Assembly (NCBI GenBank): GCA_903907475.1
Contig: CAIVOB010000098.1
Coordinates: forward strand, 1 to 7,086
DNA length: 7,086 nucleotides
From: Candidatus Omnitrophota bacterium
GTDB taxonomy: Bacteria; Omnitrophota; Gorgyraeia; Gygaellales; Profunditerraquicolaceae
Reading direction: 5' to 3'
Shown one piece after another: positions 1-7,086 of this stretch. Under the pieces are notes generated by a model. The model saw nothing but the letters and a program-made list of their open reading frames with translations. It had not been told where the DNA came from and ran no database searches. The translations under genes and the position numbers were made by a program. Position 1 is the stretch's first letter; the number at the start of each line of letters is the position of its first letter.

Positions 1-24
1 GATATCTTCGTAAAATAGCGTAAT

Positions 25-47
25 TAATTAGTGTCTGTCCCTAATTA
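25..47. repeat. Short palindrome with GTGTCTGTCCC core
   Basis: TAATTAG at 25-31 is the exact reverse complement of CTAATTA at 41-47. The two arms flank the 9-base loop TGTCTGTCC. The motif resembles the short REP-like palindromes that accompany IS200-like (Y1) transposases in some bacteria, but no transposase is present here and only one copy is visible. The arms are pure AT-rich sequence, so chance is a real alternative. Confidence 0.35.
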
Positions 48-82
48 TTAGAGTGTGCTGTGAAATTGAAATGATAATTCTG

Positions 83-112
83 GAAGAGATATTTTAACTG
101 CGAAGAGATATT
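83..112. repeat. Direct repeat of GAAGAGATATT, two copies
   Basis: The 11-base word GAAGAGATATT occurs at 83-93 and again at 102-112, a period of 19 bases. It lies just downstream of the tRNA-Leu gene as transcribed. Apart from this and the palindrome to its left I see no gene, terminator or regulatory site in 1-122. No function can be assigned. Confidence 0.4.
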
Positions 113-122
113 ATTATAATAA

Positions 123-203
123 TGCGCGAGGGGGGAGTTGAACCCCCAAGCCTTTCGGCACAAGCCCCTCATGCTTGCGTGTCTGCCATTCCACCACCCG
201 CGC
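123..203 (-). tRNA. tRNA-Leu, anticodon GAG
   Basis: The minus strand folds into a class II tRNA. The acceptor stem GCGCGGG (203-197) pairs with CTCGCGC with one G-U pair. The D stem is GTG/CAC, and the D loop contains GG. The anticodon stem CAAGC/GCTTG encloses the loop ATGAGGG, which gives anticodon GAG reading CUC and CUU. The long variable arm GCC-GAAA-GGC is typical of leucine tRNAs. The T stem GGGGG/CCCCC encloses TTCAACT. The discriminator base is A at 123, as expected for leucine. The 3' CCA is not encoded (ATT follows), so it must be added by a CCA-adding enzyme. G37 next to the anticodon is the usual site for m1G in this isoacceptor. Confidence 0.96.
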
Positions 204-220
204 AAAACTTAACTCATCTT

Positions 221-248
221 ATTCTAAAGATAACTAGAAAATTGTCAA
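221..248 (-). promoter_or_regulatory. Sigma70-like promoter for tRNA-Leu
   Basis: On the minus strand a perfect -35 box TTGACA (248-243) is followed after 16 bases by TAGAAT (226-221), a 5/6 match to the -10 consensus. Initiation would fall about 10 bases before the first base of the tRNA at 203. The promoter lies in the 57-base gap behind the ABC-F gene, so the tRNA need not depend on read-through. I see no hairpin terminator for the ABC-F gene in this gap. Confidence 0.7.
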
Positions 249-260
249 AGCTTTCTTATT

Positions 261-1883
261 TTAATCCGCTGCGTAAAGCGCTTGACGCTGAATCTTAATC
301 TGCTCGTTAGCCAAATATTCATCATAATTCATCCCCATGCGGTCGATATAACCCTTGGGAGTAATTTCAATAATCCGGTTAGCCACGGTCTTAACCAGTT
401 CATGGTCATGCGAAGAAAATAAAATTGTCCCTTTAAATTTTTCTAAGCCCCGATTTAAAGAGGTAATTGACTCTAGATCCAGGTGATTCGTAGGTTCATC
501 GAGAATAATCACATTGGGTTGGACAACCATCATACGCGCTAACATACAGCGTGCCTTCTCACCTCCGGATAAAACATTGACCGGCTTTAAAGCTTCCTCT
601 CCTGAAAAAAGCATCCGCCCTAAAAAAGCGCGAATAAATTCCTCTTCAGTATTAGCGGAATACTGCCTTAACCAATCAGCGATATTAACTTGGGCATTAA
701 AAAATCCGCTATTATCTCTGGGATAATACGCCCGCCGCGTGGAAACTCCCCACTTAAAATTACCGCTATCAGCGCTGGCCTCCCCCATTAAAATCTGGAA
801 AAAAATAGTTTTCGTTAAATCATTCGGCCCGACAAAAGCCACTTTATCACCTTTATGAATCGTAATATTAAGCTGCTTAAACATCTCTTCACCGTCGCTG
901 CTTTTAAATAAATTATTGATGCTTAAAAGGTCATTGCCGGCTTCTCTTTCCGGTTCAAAATTAATATAAGGATATTTACGCGTGGAAGGAGGAATATCTT
1001 CAATGGTAAGTTTCTCTAAAATTTTCTTTCGGCTAGTAGCCTGGCGGGATTTAGAAGCGTTATTACTGAAACGCATGATAAAATCTTTTAAATCTTTGCG
1101 CTGCTCCTCAATTTTACGGCTTTCATCACTGCGCTGACGGGCTGCCAACTGACTCGCTTCGCTCCAAAAAGTATAATTTCCCGGATATAAATGAATCTTG
1201 CAAAAATCAATATCCGCAATATGCGTACAAACTTTATCTAAAAAATGCCGGTCGTGAGAAACCACGATCGCCGTATTTTCAAAATCGCAAAGAAACTCCT
1301 CCAACCACATGCTCGATTCGACATCTAAATGATTTGTCGGCTCATCTAAAAGCAAAATATCCGGATTACCAAATAAAGCCTGCGCTAATAATACGCGCAC
1401 CTTTTGGCCGGCTTCTAATTGCGCCATTTGCGCGGTATGTAAAGATTCTTCAATCCCGAGGTCGCTTAAGAGCTTCGCCGCGTCAGATTCAGCGTTCCAA
1501 CCCCCGAGTTCATTAAACTCTTCTTCCAATCTTGACGCCGCCATGCCATCTTCATCCGTAAACGGAGTCTTGGCATAAAGAGCATCTTTTTCCGAAATAA
1601 TTTCAAATAATCTTTTATGCCCCATAATTACCGTAGTTAAGACCGCATACTGATCGAAAGCGAATTGATTTTGTTTTAAAACCGACAGCCGTTTACCAGC
1701 CGGAATCGTAACATCACCGGTAGTAGAATCAATTTCCCCGGAAAGAATCTTTAAAAAAGTAGATTTTCCTGAACCATTAGCGCCGATCAAGCCATAGCAG
1801 TTCCCGGGCGTAAAAACTAAATTCACTTTTGTGAACAGCTTCCGGGCTCCAAATTGTAAAGAAACATTATTTACGGAAATCAT
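261..1883 (-). CDS. ybiT: ABC-F family ATPase, YbiT-like ribosome-associated translation factor
   Basis: A 540-residue cytoplasmic protein with two ABC ATPase domains and no membrane segment, close in length to E. coli YbiT (about 530). ABC-F proteins bind the ribosomal E site and relieve stalled translation. Domain 1 (about 1-235) has Walker A GANGSGKS (34-41), a divergent signature LEAGQ (156-160), Walker B ILLLDEPTNHLD with D180/E181, and switch H210. The linker (about 240-310) contains the family sequence NASKSRQATSR (274-284), which in relatives contacts P-site tRNA. Domain 2 (about 318-510) has the signature LSGGE (438-442), Walker B D462/E463 and H492. Its Walker A is degraded to GPNDLTKTI (352-360): two glycines of the P-loop are replaced, but K358 and T359 remain. 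The start at 1883 follows AGGA with 8 bases of spacing. The gene is transcribed from its own promoter, divergently from the 719-residue gene. Family assignment is firm; the exact orthologue name is likely but not certain. Confidence 0.93.
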   Translation of the reverse strand: MISVNNVSLQFGARKLFTKVNLVFTPGNCYGLIGANGSGKSTFLKILSGEIDSTTGDVTIPAGKRLSVLKQNQFAFDQYAVLTTVIMGHKRLFEIISEKDALYAKTPFTDEDGMAASRLEEEFNELGGWNAESDAAKLLSDLGIEESLHTAQMAQLEAGQKVRVLLAQALFGNPDILLLDEPTNHLDVESSMWLEEFLCDFENTAIVVSHDRHFLDKVCTHIADIDFCKIHLYPGNYTFWSEASQLAARQRSDESRKIEEQRKDLKDFIMRFSNNASKSRQATSRKKILEKLTIEDIPPSTRKYPYINFEPEREAGNDLLSINNLFKSSDGEEMFKQLNITIHKGDKVAFVGPNDLTKTIFFQILMGEASADSGNFKWGVSTRRAYYPRDNSGFFNAQVNIADWLRQYSANTEEEFIRAFLGRMLFSGEEALKPVNVLSGGEKARCMLARMMVVQPNVIILDEPTNHLDLESITSLNRGLEKFKGTILFSSHDHELVKTVANRIIEITPKGYIDRMGMNYDEYLANEQIKIQRQALYAAD

Positions 1884-1948
1884 TTTTTTATTCCTAAGGC
1901 TTACCTGCTTCTAATAAATTCAAATCACCAAAATAATCGCGAGAAATA

Positions 1949-1976
1949 ATTATAGCAGAACTAGCAAAAATGTAAA
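1949..1976 (-). promoter_or_regulatory. Sigma70-like promoter for the ABC-F gene
   Basis: On the minus strand TTTACA (1976-1971), 5/6 to the -35 consensus, is followed after 16 bases by a perfect TATAAT (1954-1949). Initiation near 1942 would give a 5' leader of about 58 bases that contains the AGGA ribosome binding site. I see no riboswitch or attenuator fold in this leader. Confidence 0.7.
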
Positions 1977-1978
1977 GC

Positions 1979-2020
1979 GAGGATAATTTAATTCATCCCC
2001 GAAACAAGAAATCTATCCTC
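1979..2020. promoter_or_regulatory. Inverted repeat between the divergent promoters, possible operator
   Basis: GAGGATA (1979-1985) and TATCCTC (2014-2020) are exact reverse complements separated by 28 bases. One arm lies 2 bases behind the -35 box of the ABC-F promoter, and the other 6 bases before the -35 box of the plus-strand promoter. The placement suits a shared operator, but a 7-base inverted repeat in 200 bases is expected about once by chance, so this is only a candidate. Confidence 0.25.
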
Positions 2021-2026
2021 TAAAGC

Positions 2027-2055
2027 TTGACAAAAATCTAAATACCAGGTATATT
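2027..2055 (+). promoter_or_regulatory. Sigma70-like promoter for the 719-residue gene
   Basis: A perfect -35 box TTGACA (2027-2032) is followed by an optimal 17-base spacer and TATATT (2050-2055), 5/6 to the -10 consensus. Initiation near 2061-2063 leaves a leader of about 22 bases carrying GGAGG (2078-2082). Such a near-consensus promoter suggests that the gene is expressed and is not a decaying remnant. Confidence 0.75.
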
Positions 2056-2083
2056 TGAGATAGGAAATGTCCAATCTGGAGGA

Positions 2084-4243
2084 ATGATGGGTGTCATTCA
2101 TAAACTTAGGCCGGAAGTAATTAATTTTATTCTCGAAAACAAGCGGGATAATCCTGCCTTAAGCTGCCGTAATCTTACCGCGCAAATTTTTGAAAAACTG
2201 CAAGTTAAAGTCTCTAAATCCAGTATTAATGCGATTTTCAAAGCTCATAGCTTAAGTATGCCCATTGGCAGAAGGCAAAAATTGAAGAAAAGAAAATTTA
2301 ATCTTCCTCCTCTACCAATAATCGAAGAAACTAAGGCCATCGTTTTAACAGTAGAGCCTAATAATCCGCCGCCAAAACAACCGCCGTCAGAAACTAATTC
2401 CTCAGTCCAAGAAGCACGCCTCAAAGAAGCCGAAGCCTGGGCACTAAAACTCCAGGAGGAAGAACGTCAACGCTTAGAACAAGAAAGATTAGCGAGAATT
2501 GAAGCACAAAAAGCAACTTTGGCGGAAAATGAAAAACGCGCGGCAGAAATATTACAGCGACAACAAACAGAAAAACTCTTAGCGGAAAAACAACAAGCTG
2601 CCGAAGAAGAGCGTTTAAGAATTGAGGCAGAAAAAAAAGCCCAAGCCGAAGCCTTGCAAAAAGCGGCGCAAGAAGCCCAACAACAAGCAGAAAATGAATT
2701 AAGGCTGCAAGAGACAAAACGCGTAAAACTTTTACAAGAAGAAAGATTGCGGCTGGAAACAGAACGTTTAAAATTAGAACAAGAAAAAATTATTGCCGCG
2801 CAAGCAGCTAAGGATCTCAAAACCCAACAACAAGCAGAAGAAAAAACACAAATTGATTTTGACGCCAAGCAAAAAGAACTGGCCGAAAAATTTAGCACCC
2901 AAAAAGCAGCTCAGGAATTAAATTTACCGCCGAAAATTCAATTTTCTTCCGGGGCAATTTTCCTTAAAGCATTGGACTGCTTAGTAGGCGCCGGCAGGCA
3001 AATAAATGAAATTATCGCTAAAAAAATGGGCCGCGCTCCACAAGAAACTTTAAGCCTCACGGAAGCAATTATTTTTCGTCCGCTTTTTACTAAAGACAAT
3101 CTTAACTTACTCTGGGCTTTGGTGGGAAAAGAATACTCCCAAGAAACATTAGACAATTATTACCTGCAAATTGGGCAAATCAATGAAATTTCCGTAGATA
3201 TAATCAAGATTATCTCTAACGCTTTTATCGAGGCCCGGGGGTTAAAAGTCAACTTCGCAGACGGTAAAATTCTTTATCTGGACAGCCAACTCCATTCTAC
3301 TTGGAGCACCCCTTATATTCCCTATGACTTCTCCAGCACCATCGCGGAAATTGAAAACGGCCTCCAACAATGCTGTTTTGAAAGTTACCCCAATGTTTTA
3401 TTTTGCGCCCCAGGATATAATGAACCAACGGAGGATTTTCTAGATTTACTTTTCCATACCGGAATTAGCACGATCGGGCCAGAGAATGTCTCTCTCTACA
3501 ATAACGAACTCAAAGAGATCAGCAATTTAGTCCTGCCTCGAGCCAATAACTATTGCCTGCTTATCGGGCTCTGGCCTTGGCAATTCGCCAACTACCGTAA
3601 AGTAAAAAAAATCGGCGAATTTATTTTAACACCCATCCCGGAAATCGAACGGGAGTTATATTTAGCCGAGATTGAAATTGAATTTTTCCAAAAATCCCAA
3701 AATCGCAGCATCACCCTTAAAGGCTGCGCCGTAAAAAATACCCTGCAAGAAAAAATTTGCGTGGTTATTTTATACAGCGAAAGAGATGCTTTAACCTCAG
3801 CGCAAATCGCCGGGTTCTATTTTTCCCGCTGGCCTAATCTGGAAGAGGCCTTCCGGGATTTTAGTAAAAAAATTGAACTTTTCACTTATCTGGGTGACTC
3901 CCAACCGCCATTAAATACACAAGGAGCGATGATCCAAAAATTAGAATCATCCCGAGATTTAAAAGACATTACTTTAAATTATTTAAAAATGCTGGATAAC
4001 TACTTACGCCGATATTTCTTACCAACCGGCTATTTTCAAAAAGATACCGCTTTTACTAACGAAAACTTCTATAAACTTCCCGTGCAATTCACCGAAACCC
4101 CGGAAAAAATTACCGCCAAAATCCAAATTCCCCAAGGATATGCTTATTTAAAAGATTTGGAATATTTACTTTACCGCTTAAGCGAAAGAAGATTAAATTT
4201 AAATAACGGTAAGCTGCTCTGGTTCAAAAACATTATTAAATAA
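2084..4243 (+). CDS. HTH / coiled-coil / transposase-like protein, probable domesticated transposase derivative
   Basis: A 719-residue protein of unknown function, with no signal peptide or membrane segment. Residues 8-65 look like a helix-turn-helix DNA-binding domain of transposase type, ending in the basic stretch GRRQKLKKRK (62-71). Residues 74-101 form a proline-rich linker. About 107-272 is a charged Q/E/A/K/R coiled coil with recurring QQQAE-type units. About 286-719 resembles an RNase H-like DDE transposase core. YLDSQLHSTW (398-407) gives a candidate first Asp, D400. The next strand and loop read NVLFCAPGYN (437-446), where IS4-like enzymes have an Asp before G-[FY], so the second catalytic Asp seems lost. 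YFSRWPNLEEAF (579-590) resembles the YREK signature with E587/E588. The GGAGG box at 2078-2082 almost touches the ATG at 2084, so the second ATG at 2087 is the more probable start. The gene has a strong promoter, is intact, and I found no terminal inverted repeats. The transposase relation is inferred from motifs, without a search. Confidence 0.7.
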   Translation: MMGVIHKLRPEVINFILENKRDNPALSCRNLTAQIFEKLQVKVSKSSINAIFKAHSLSMPIGRRQKLKKRKFNLPPLPIIEETKAIVLTVEPNNPPPKQPPSETNSSVQEARLKEAEAWALKLQEEERQRLEQERLARIEAQKATLAENEKRAAEILQRQQTEKLLAEKQQAAEEERLRIEAEKKAQAEALQKAAQEAQQQAENELRLQETKRVKLLQEERLRLETERLKLEQEKIIAAQAAKDLKTQQQAEEKTQIDFDAKQKELAEKFSTQKAAQELNLPPKIQFSSGAIFLKALDCLVGAGRQINEIIAKKMGRAPQETLSLTEAIIFRPLFTKDNLNLLWALVGKEYSQETLDNYYLQIGQINEISVDIIKIISNAFIEARGLKVNFADGKILYLDSQLHSTWSTPYIPYDFSSTIAEIENGLQQCCFESYPNVLFCAPGYNEPTEDFLDLLFHTGISTIGPENVSLYNNELKEISNLVLPRANNYCLLIGLWPWQFANYRKVKKIGEFILTPIPEIERELYLAEIEIEFFQKSQNRSITLKGCAVKNTLQEKICVVILYSERDALTSAQIAGFYFSRWPNLEEAFRDFSKKIELFTYLGDSQPPLNTQGAMIQKLESSRDLKDITLNYLKMLDNYLRRYFLPTGYFQKDTAFTNENFYKLPVQFTETPEKITAKIQIPQGYAYLKDLEYLLYRLSERRLNLNNGKLLWFKNIIK

Positions 4244-4244
4244 A

Positions 4245-4664
4245 TCAATCGTTGGTTTCTTTGACTTTAACGCGCAGGGATTTTTTCAAGGAGTGGCGAT
4301 GCTTGGCTTCCAACACTTTAAGTTTTGCGCGGCGCGATCTTTTACGTTTTTGACGGCGAATTTTTTCAATCCGCTTATTTTCTTCGGAAAGTTTACCTAA
4401 AACCAGAGAATTTATTTTCTGGAGCAAAATCTTCCGCGCCAAATAACGATTTTGAGCTTGAGAGCGTTCTTTTTGACATTTAACCTCTAAGCCCGTAGGA
4501 ATATGCCTTAAATAAACACAAGTAGAAACTTTATTCACATTCTGGCCACCCGGGCCACCGGAACGAATAAATTTTTCAATCAAATCCTCCGGGCGTAAAC
4601 CCAACTGCAGTATTTTTTCCTGTAAAAACTTTTCTTTTTTTAAACTCACGGGCACAAAAGACAT
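4245..4664 (-). CDS. Peptide chain release factor-like protein with GGQ domain
   Basis: A 139-residue protein with the catalytic domain of class I release factors. The segment RSGGPGGQNVNKVST (34-48) holds the GGQ motif (39-41), whose Gln is methylated in true release factors and which catalyses peptidyl-tRNA hydrolysis. VKCQKERSQAQNR (61-73) is the other conserved block. The stop-codon recognition domain of RF1/RF2 is absent, so the protein cannot read stop codons in the usual way. The C-terminal third (about 97-135) is very rich in Lys and Arg, like the tail that ArfB/YaeJ inserts into the empty mRNA channel of stalled ribosomes. Ribosome rescue is therefore the likely role, inferred from the family. 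The sequence looks closer to the short RF-like proteins related to mitochondrial MTRFR than to ArfB itself. AAGGA lies about 9 bases before the ATG. It is the last gene of the minus-strand cluster, 28 bases after the receiver gene, and its stop is one base from that of the convergent 719-residue gene. Confidence 0.88.
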   Translation of the reverse strand: MSFVPVSLKKEKFLQEKILQLGLRPEDLIEKFIRSGGPGGQNVNKVSTCVYLRHIPTGLEVKCQKERSQAQNRYLARKILLQKINSLVLGKLSEENKRIEKIRRQKRKRSRRAKLKVLEAKHRHSLKKSLRVKVKETND

Positions 4665-4692
4665 ACAATTATTTCCTTAAAATCAACGCGAC

Positions 4693-5070
4693 TTATTTTT
4701 TACTCCCCAATCCTTTTTCAATGCGCTCAATTAATTCTTTACGCTCAATTGGTTTAGTCAGAAAATCTACCGCGCCAACCTTATAAGCCCTTAGCTTATC
4801 GGCGTCTTTATCTAGTGCCGAAAGCATAATTACAGGTATCATTTTAGCGCACGCGTCTTGATTTAATATTTCACAAGCCTCAATCCCTTTAATACCAGGC
4901 ATTAAGATATCCATTAAAATTAAATCCGGCTTAAGCAGATGCACTTGCTCCAGAATATCCTTGGCATTAGCCAAAGTTATAATTTGATAGTTACTGGTTG
5001 ATTCCAAACTAATTTTAATAATTTTTAAAAAATCCAGTTCATCATCGATCACTAAAATCTTTTTTTTCAT
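4693..5070 (-). CDS. Stand-alone response regulator receiver domain, CheY-like
   Basis: A 125-residue protein that is a single receiver domain with no output domain. All key residues are present: acidic pocket D9/D10, phospho-acceptor D54 in LILMDILMPG, switch residue S84, aromatic F103, and K106 in LTKP. It should accept phosphate from a histidine kinase and act by binding a partner protein or as a phosphate relay. No kinase gene lies in the window, so the partner is unknown. GGAG is 7 bases before the ATG at 5070. The gene lies 67 bases after pyrG and 28 before the release-factor-like gene in the same direction, probably in one transcript. I found no convincing promoter of its own in the 67-base gap. 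It could also be called a CheY homologue or a Spo0F-type relay, but there is no basis for choosing a pathway. Confidence 0.9.
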   Translation of the reverse strand: MKKKILVIDDELDFLKIIKISLESTSNYQIITLANAKDILEQVHLLKPDLILMDILMPGIKGIEACEILNQDACAKMIPVIMLSALDKDADKLRAYKVGAVDFLTKPIERKELIERIEKGLGSKK

Positions 5071-5119
5071 TATTAGTCTCCGATTACAAATTTTTTCAAT
5101 GCATATTTGGCAATTAAAT

Positions 5120-6751
<1,632 letters not shown>

Positions 6752-6786
6752 TTACTCCTCCATGATAAAAAAATTTATAAATAAAA

Positions 6787-6858
6787 TTATTTTTTAGTCG
6801 CTAAATACTGATCCATAAAATAAGCGCAGCATCGGCCCTCAGCAATCGCCCAAAAAAC
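6787..6858 (-). pseudogene. gltD: Glutamate synthase small subunit, C-terminal end only
   Basis: The minus strand encodes the last 23 residues of a GltD-like protein: VFWAIAEGRCCA, then YFMDQYLATKK and a TAA stop (6789-6787). The family usually ends with a block like SLVVWAIxEGRxAAxxxDxYL, and the match is good over that block. GltD is the FAD/NADPH subunit that supplies electrons to GltB for making glutamate from glutamine and 2-oxoglutarate. Upstream of V the reading frame stays open, but it no longer resembles GltD (the expected RRGQSL is missing). The homology therefore breaks off near 6858, where the plus-strand hemW fragment begins. In the real genome a full gltD probably precedes pyrG. 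Here it is cut by the junction, so 'pseudogene' means truncated by an artefact or a recombination. Confidence 0.72.
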
Positions 6859-7086
6859 CGGCTTCCAAAACATCTCCGCCGACCTGATTATCGGCCTTCC
6901 CGGCCAGACCTGGCACAGCCTTCACAACTCGCTGGAGGCCCTCACAGCCCTCGGCCTGCCGCACCTCTCTGTCTACTGCCTCTCGCTGGAAAACGGCACT
7001 CCTTTAGCCCTCAACCCGCCCCCAAATTTCCCCTCCGATGATTTCCAGGCCGAACTTTACGAAAAGACCCGGACTTTCATCACCGC
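6842..7086 (+). CDS. hemW: HemW-like radical SAM haem chaperone, internal fragment
   Basis: The plus-strand frame running to the window edge reads AIAQKTGFQNIS, then ADLIIGLPGQTW, HLSVYCLSLENGTPLA and FPSDDFQAELYE. These match the middle of HemW (formerly called oxygen-independent coproporphyrinogen III oxidase-like protein): GF-NIS-DLI-GLPGQT, the HLS-Y-L-LE-GTPL block and the SDD-QAE-YE block, in the correct order. HemW is a radical SAM protein that delivers haem. The N-terminal CxxxCxxC iron-sulphur site should lie before this segment, but it is missing: an in-frame TAA is at 6821-6823 and there is no start codon. The fragment is strikingly GC-rich (42 of 60 bases in 6901-6960) with many GCC, CTC and CTG codons, unlike every other gene here. 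It is cut at its 5' side by the junction and at its 3' side by the window end. Confidence 0.8.

Noticed and set aside
514..726. Plus-strand open frames inside the ABC-F gene (also 1334-1516)
   Set aside because: They lie fully inside a well-supported gene, have no ribosome binding site and resemble nothing.
2421..2898. Open reading frames on the minus strand opposite the coiled-coil region
   Set aside because: They mirror the Q/E/A/K-rich repeats of the plus-strand gene and give low-complexity Leu/Val- or Ser/Ala/Cys-rich translations with no family resemblance.
4242..4258. AAATCAA / TTGGTTT stem with a 3-base loop across the two convergent stop codons, considered as a bidirectional terminator
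   Set aside because: The 7-pair stem includes a G-U pair and only one G-C pair, and no clear T tract follows on either strand, so it is too weak to call.
2000..4300. An active insertion sequence around the 719-residue gene
   Set aside because: I found no terminal inverted repeats or target-site duplication. Its promoter lies outside the gene in an ordinary divergent region, and its stop is packed one base from the next gene.
5071..5119. A separate promoter for the receiver gene (TTGCCA ... TGTAAT)
   Set aside because: The spacer would be 19 bases, and initiation would fall on or after the ribosome binding site, so it is not convincing.
6824..6841. Extending the hemW fragment left to the in-frame TAA at 6821-6823
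   Set aside because: These codons overlap the clearly gltD-coding C-terminus on the other strand, and their translation does not resemble HemW.

Overview
The window looks like a bacterial chromosome fragment from an AT-rich genome (about 40% GC by eye), possibly the end of a metagenomic contig. Gene content is mostly housekeeping: a leucine tRNA, a YbiT-type ABC-F translation factor, a short GGQ release-factor-like protein, a stand-alone receiver domain, CTP synthase and the last codons of a glutamate synthase small subunit. The release-factor-like family, and a large HTH / coiled-coil / transposase-like protein, make me lean towards the PVC group, perhaps Omnitrophota. That placement rests on impression and not on a tree.

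Layout. Positions 1-122 hold no gene, only a short palindrome around GTGTCTGTCCC and a small direct repeat. tRNA-Leu(GAG) lies on the minus strand at 123-203 with its own promoter in the gap to the next gene. The ABC-F gene (261-1883, minus) and a 719-residue protein gene (2084-4243, plus) are divergent across a 200-bp region with a good sigma70-type promoter for each. The 719-residue gene converges, with one base between stop codons, on a minus-strand cluster. In transcription order that cluster is gltD (3' end only), pyrG, a CheY-like receiver gene and the release-factor-like gene. Gaps in the cluster are 38, 67 and 28 bases, which suggests an operon. A hairpin over the pyrG stop codon may separate the first two genes from the last two.

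How the genes fit together. gltD and pyrG both belong to glutamine nitrogen metabolism: GltBD makes glutamate from glutamine, and PyrG uses glutamine to aminate UTP. The ABC-F protein and the GGQ protein both belong to ribosome function and rescue. They sit on either side of the 719-residue gene, but nothing shows that they work together.

Two things stand out. First, the 719-residue protein joins an N-terminal helix-turn-helix, a proline-rich linker, about 165 residues of charged coiled coil and a C-terminal region that resembles a DDE transposase fold with the second catalytic Asp apparently missing. It looks like a domesticated transposase derivative. Second, the right end is a junction. 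A gltD C-terminus on the minus strand breaks off near 6842-6858, and a GC-rich fragment of hemW (radical SAM haem chaperone) starts there on the plus strand. This is most simply a chimeric assembly or a recombination scar, so the last roughly 240 bases should not be assumed to belong to the same genome.
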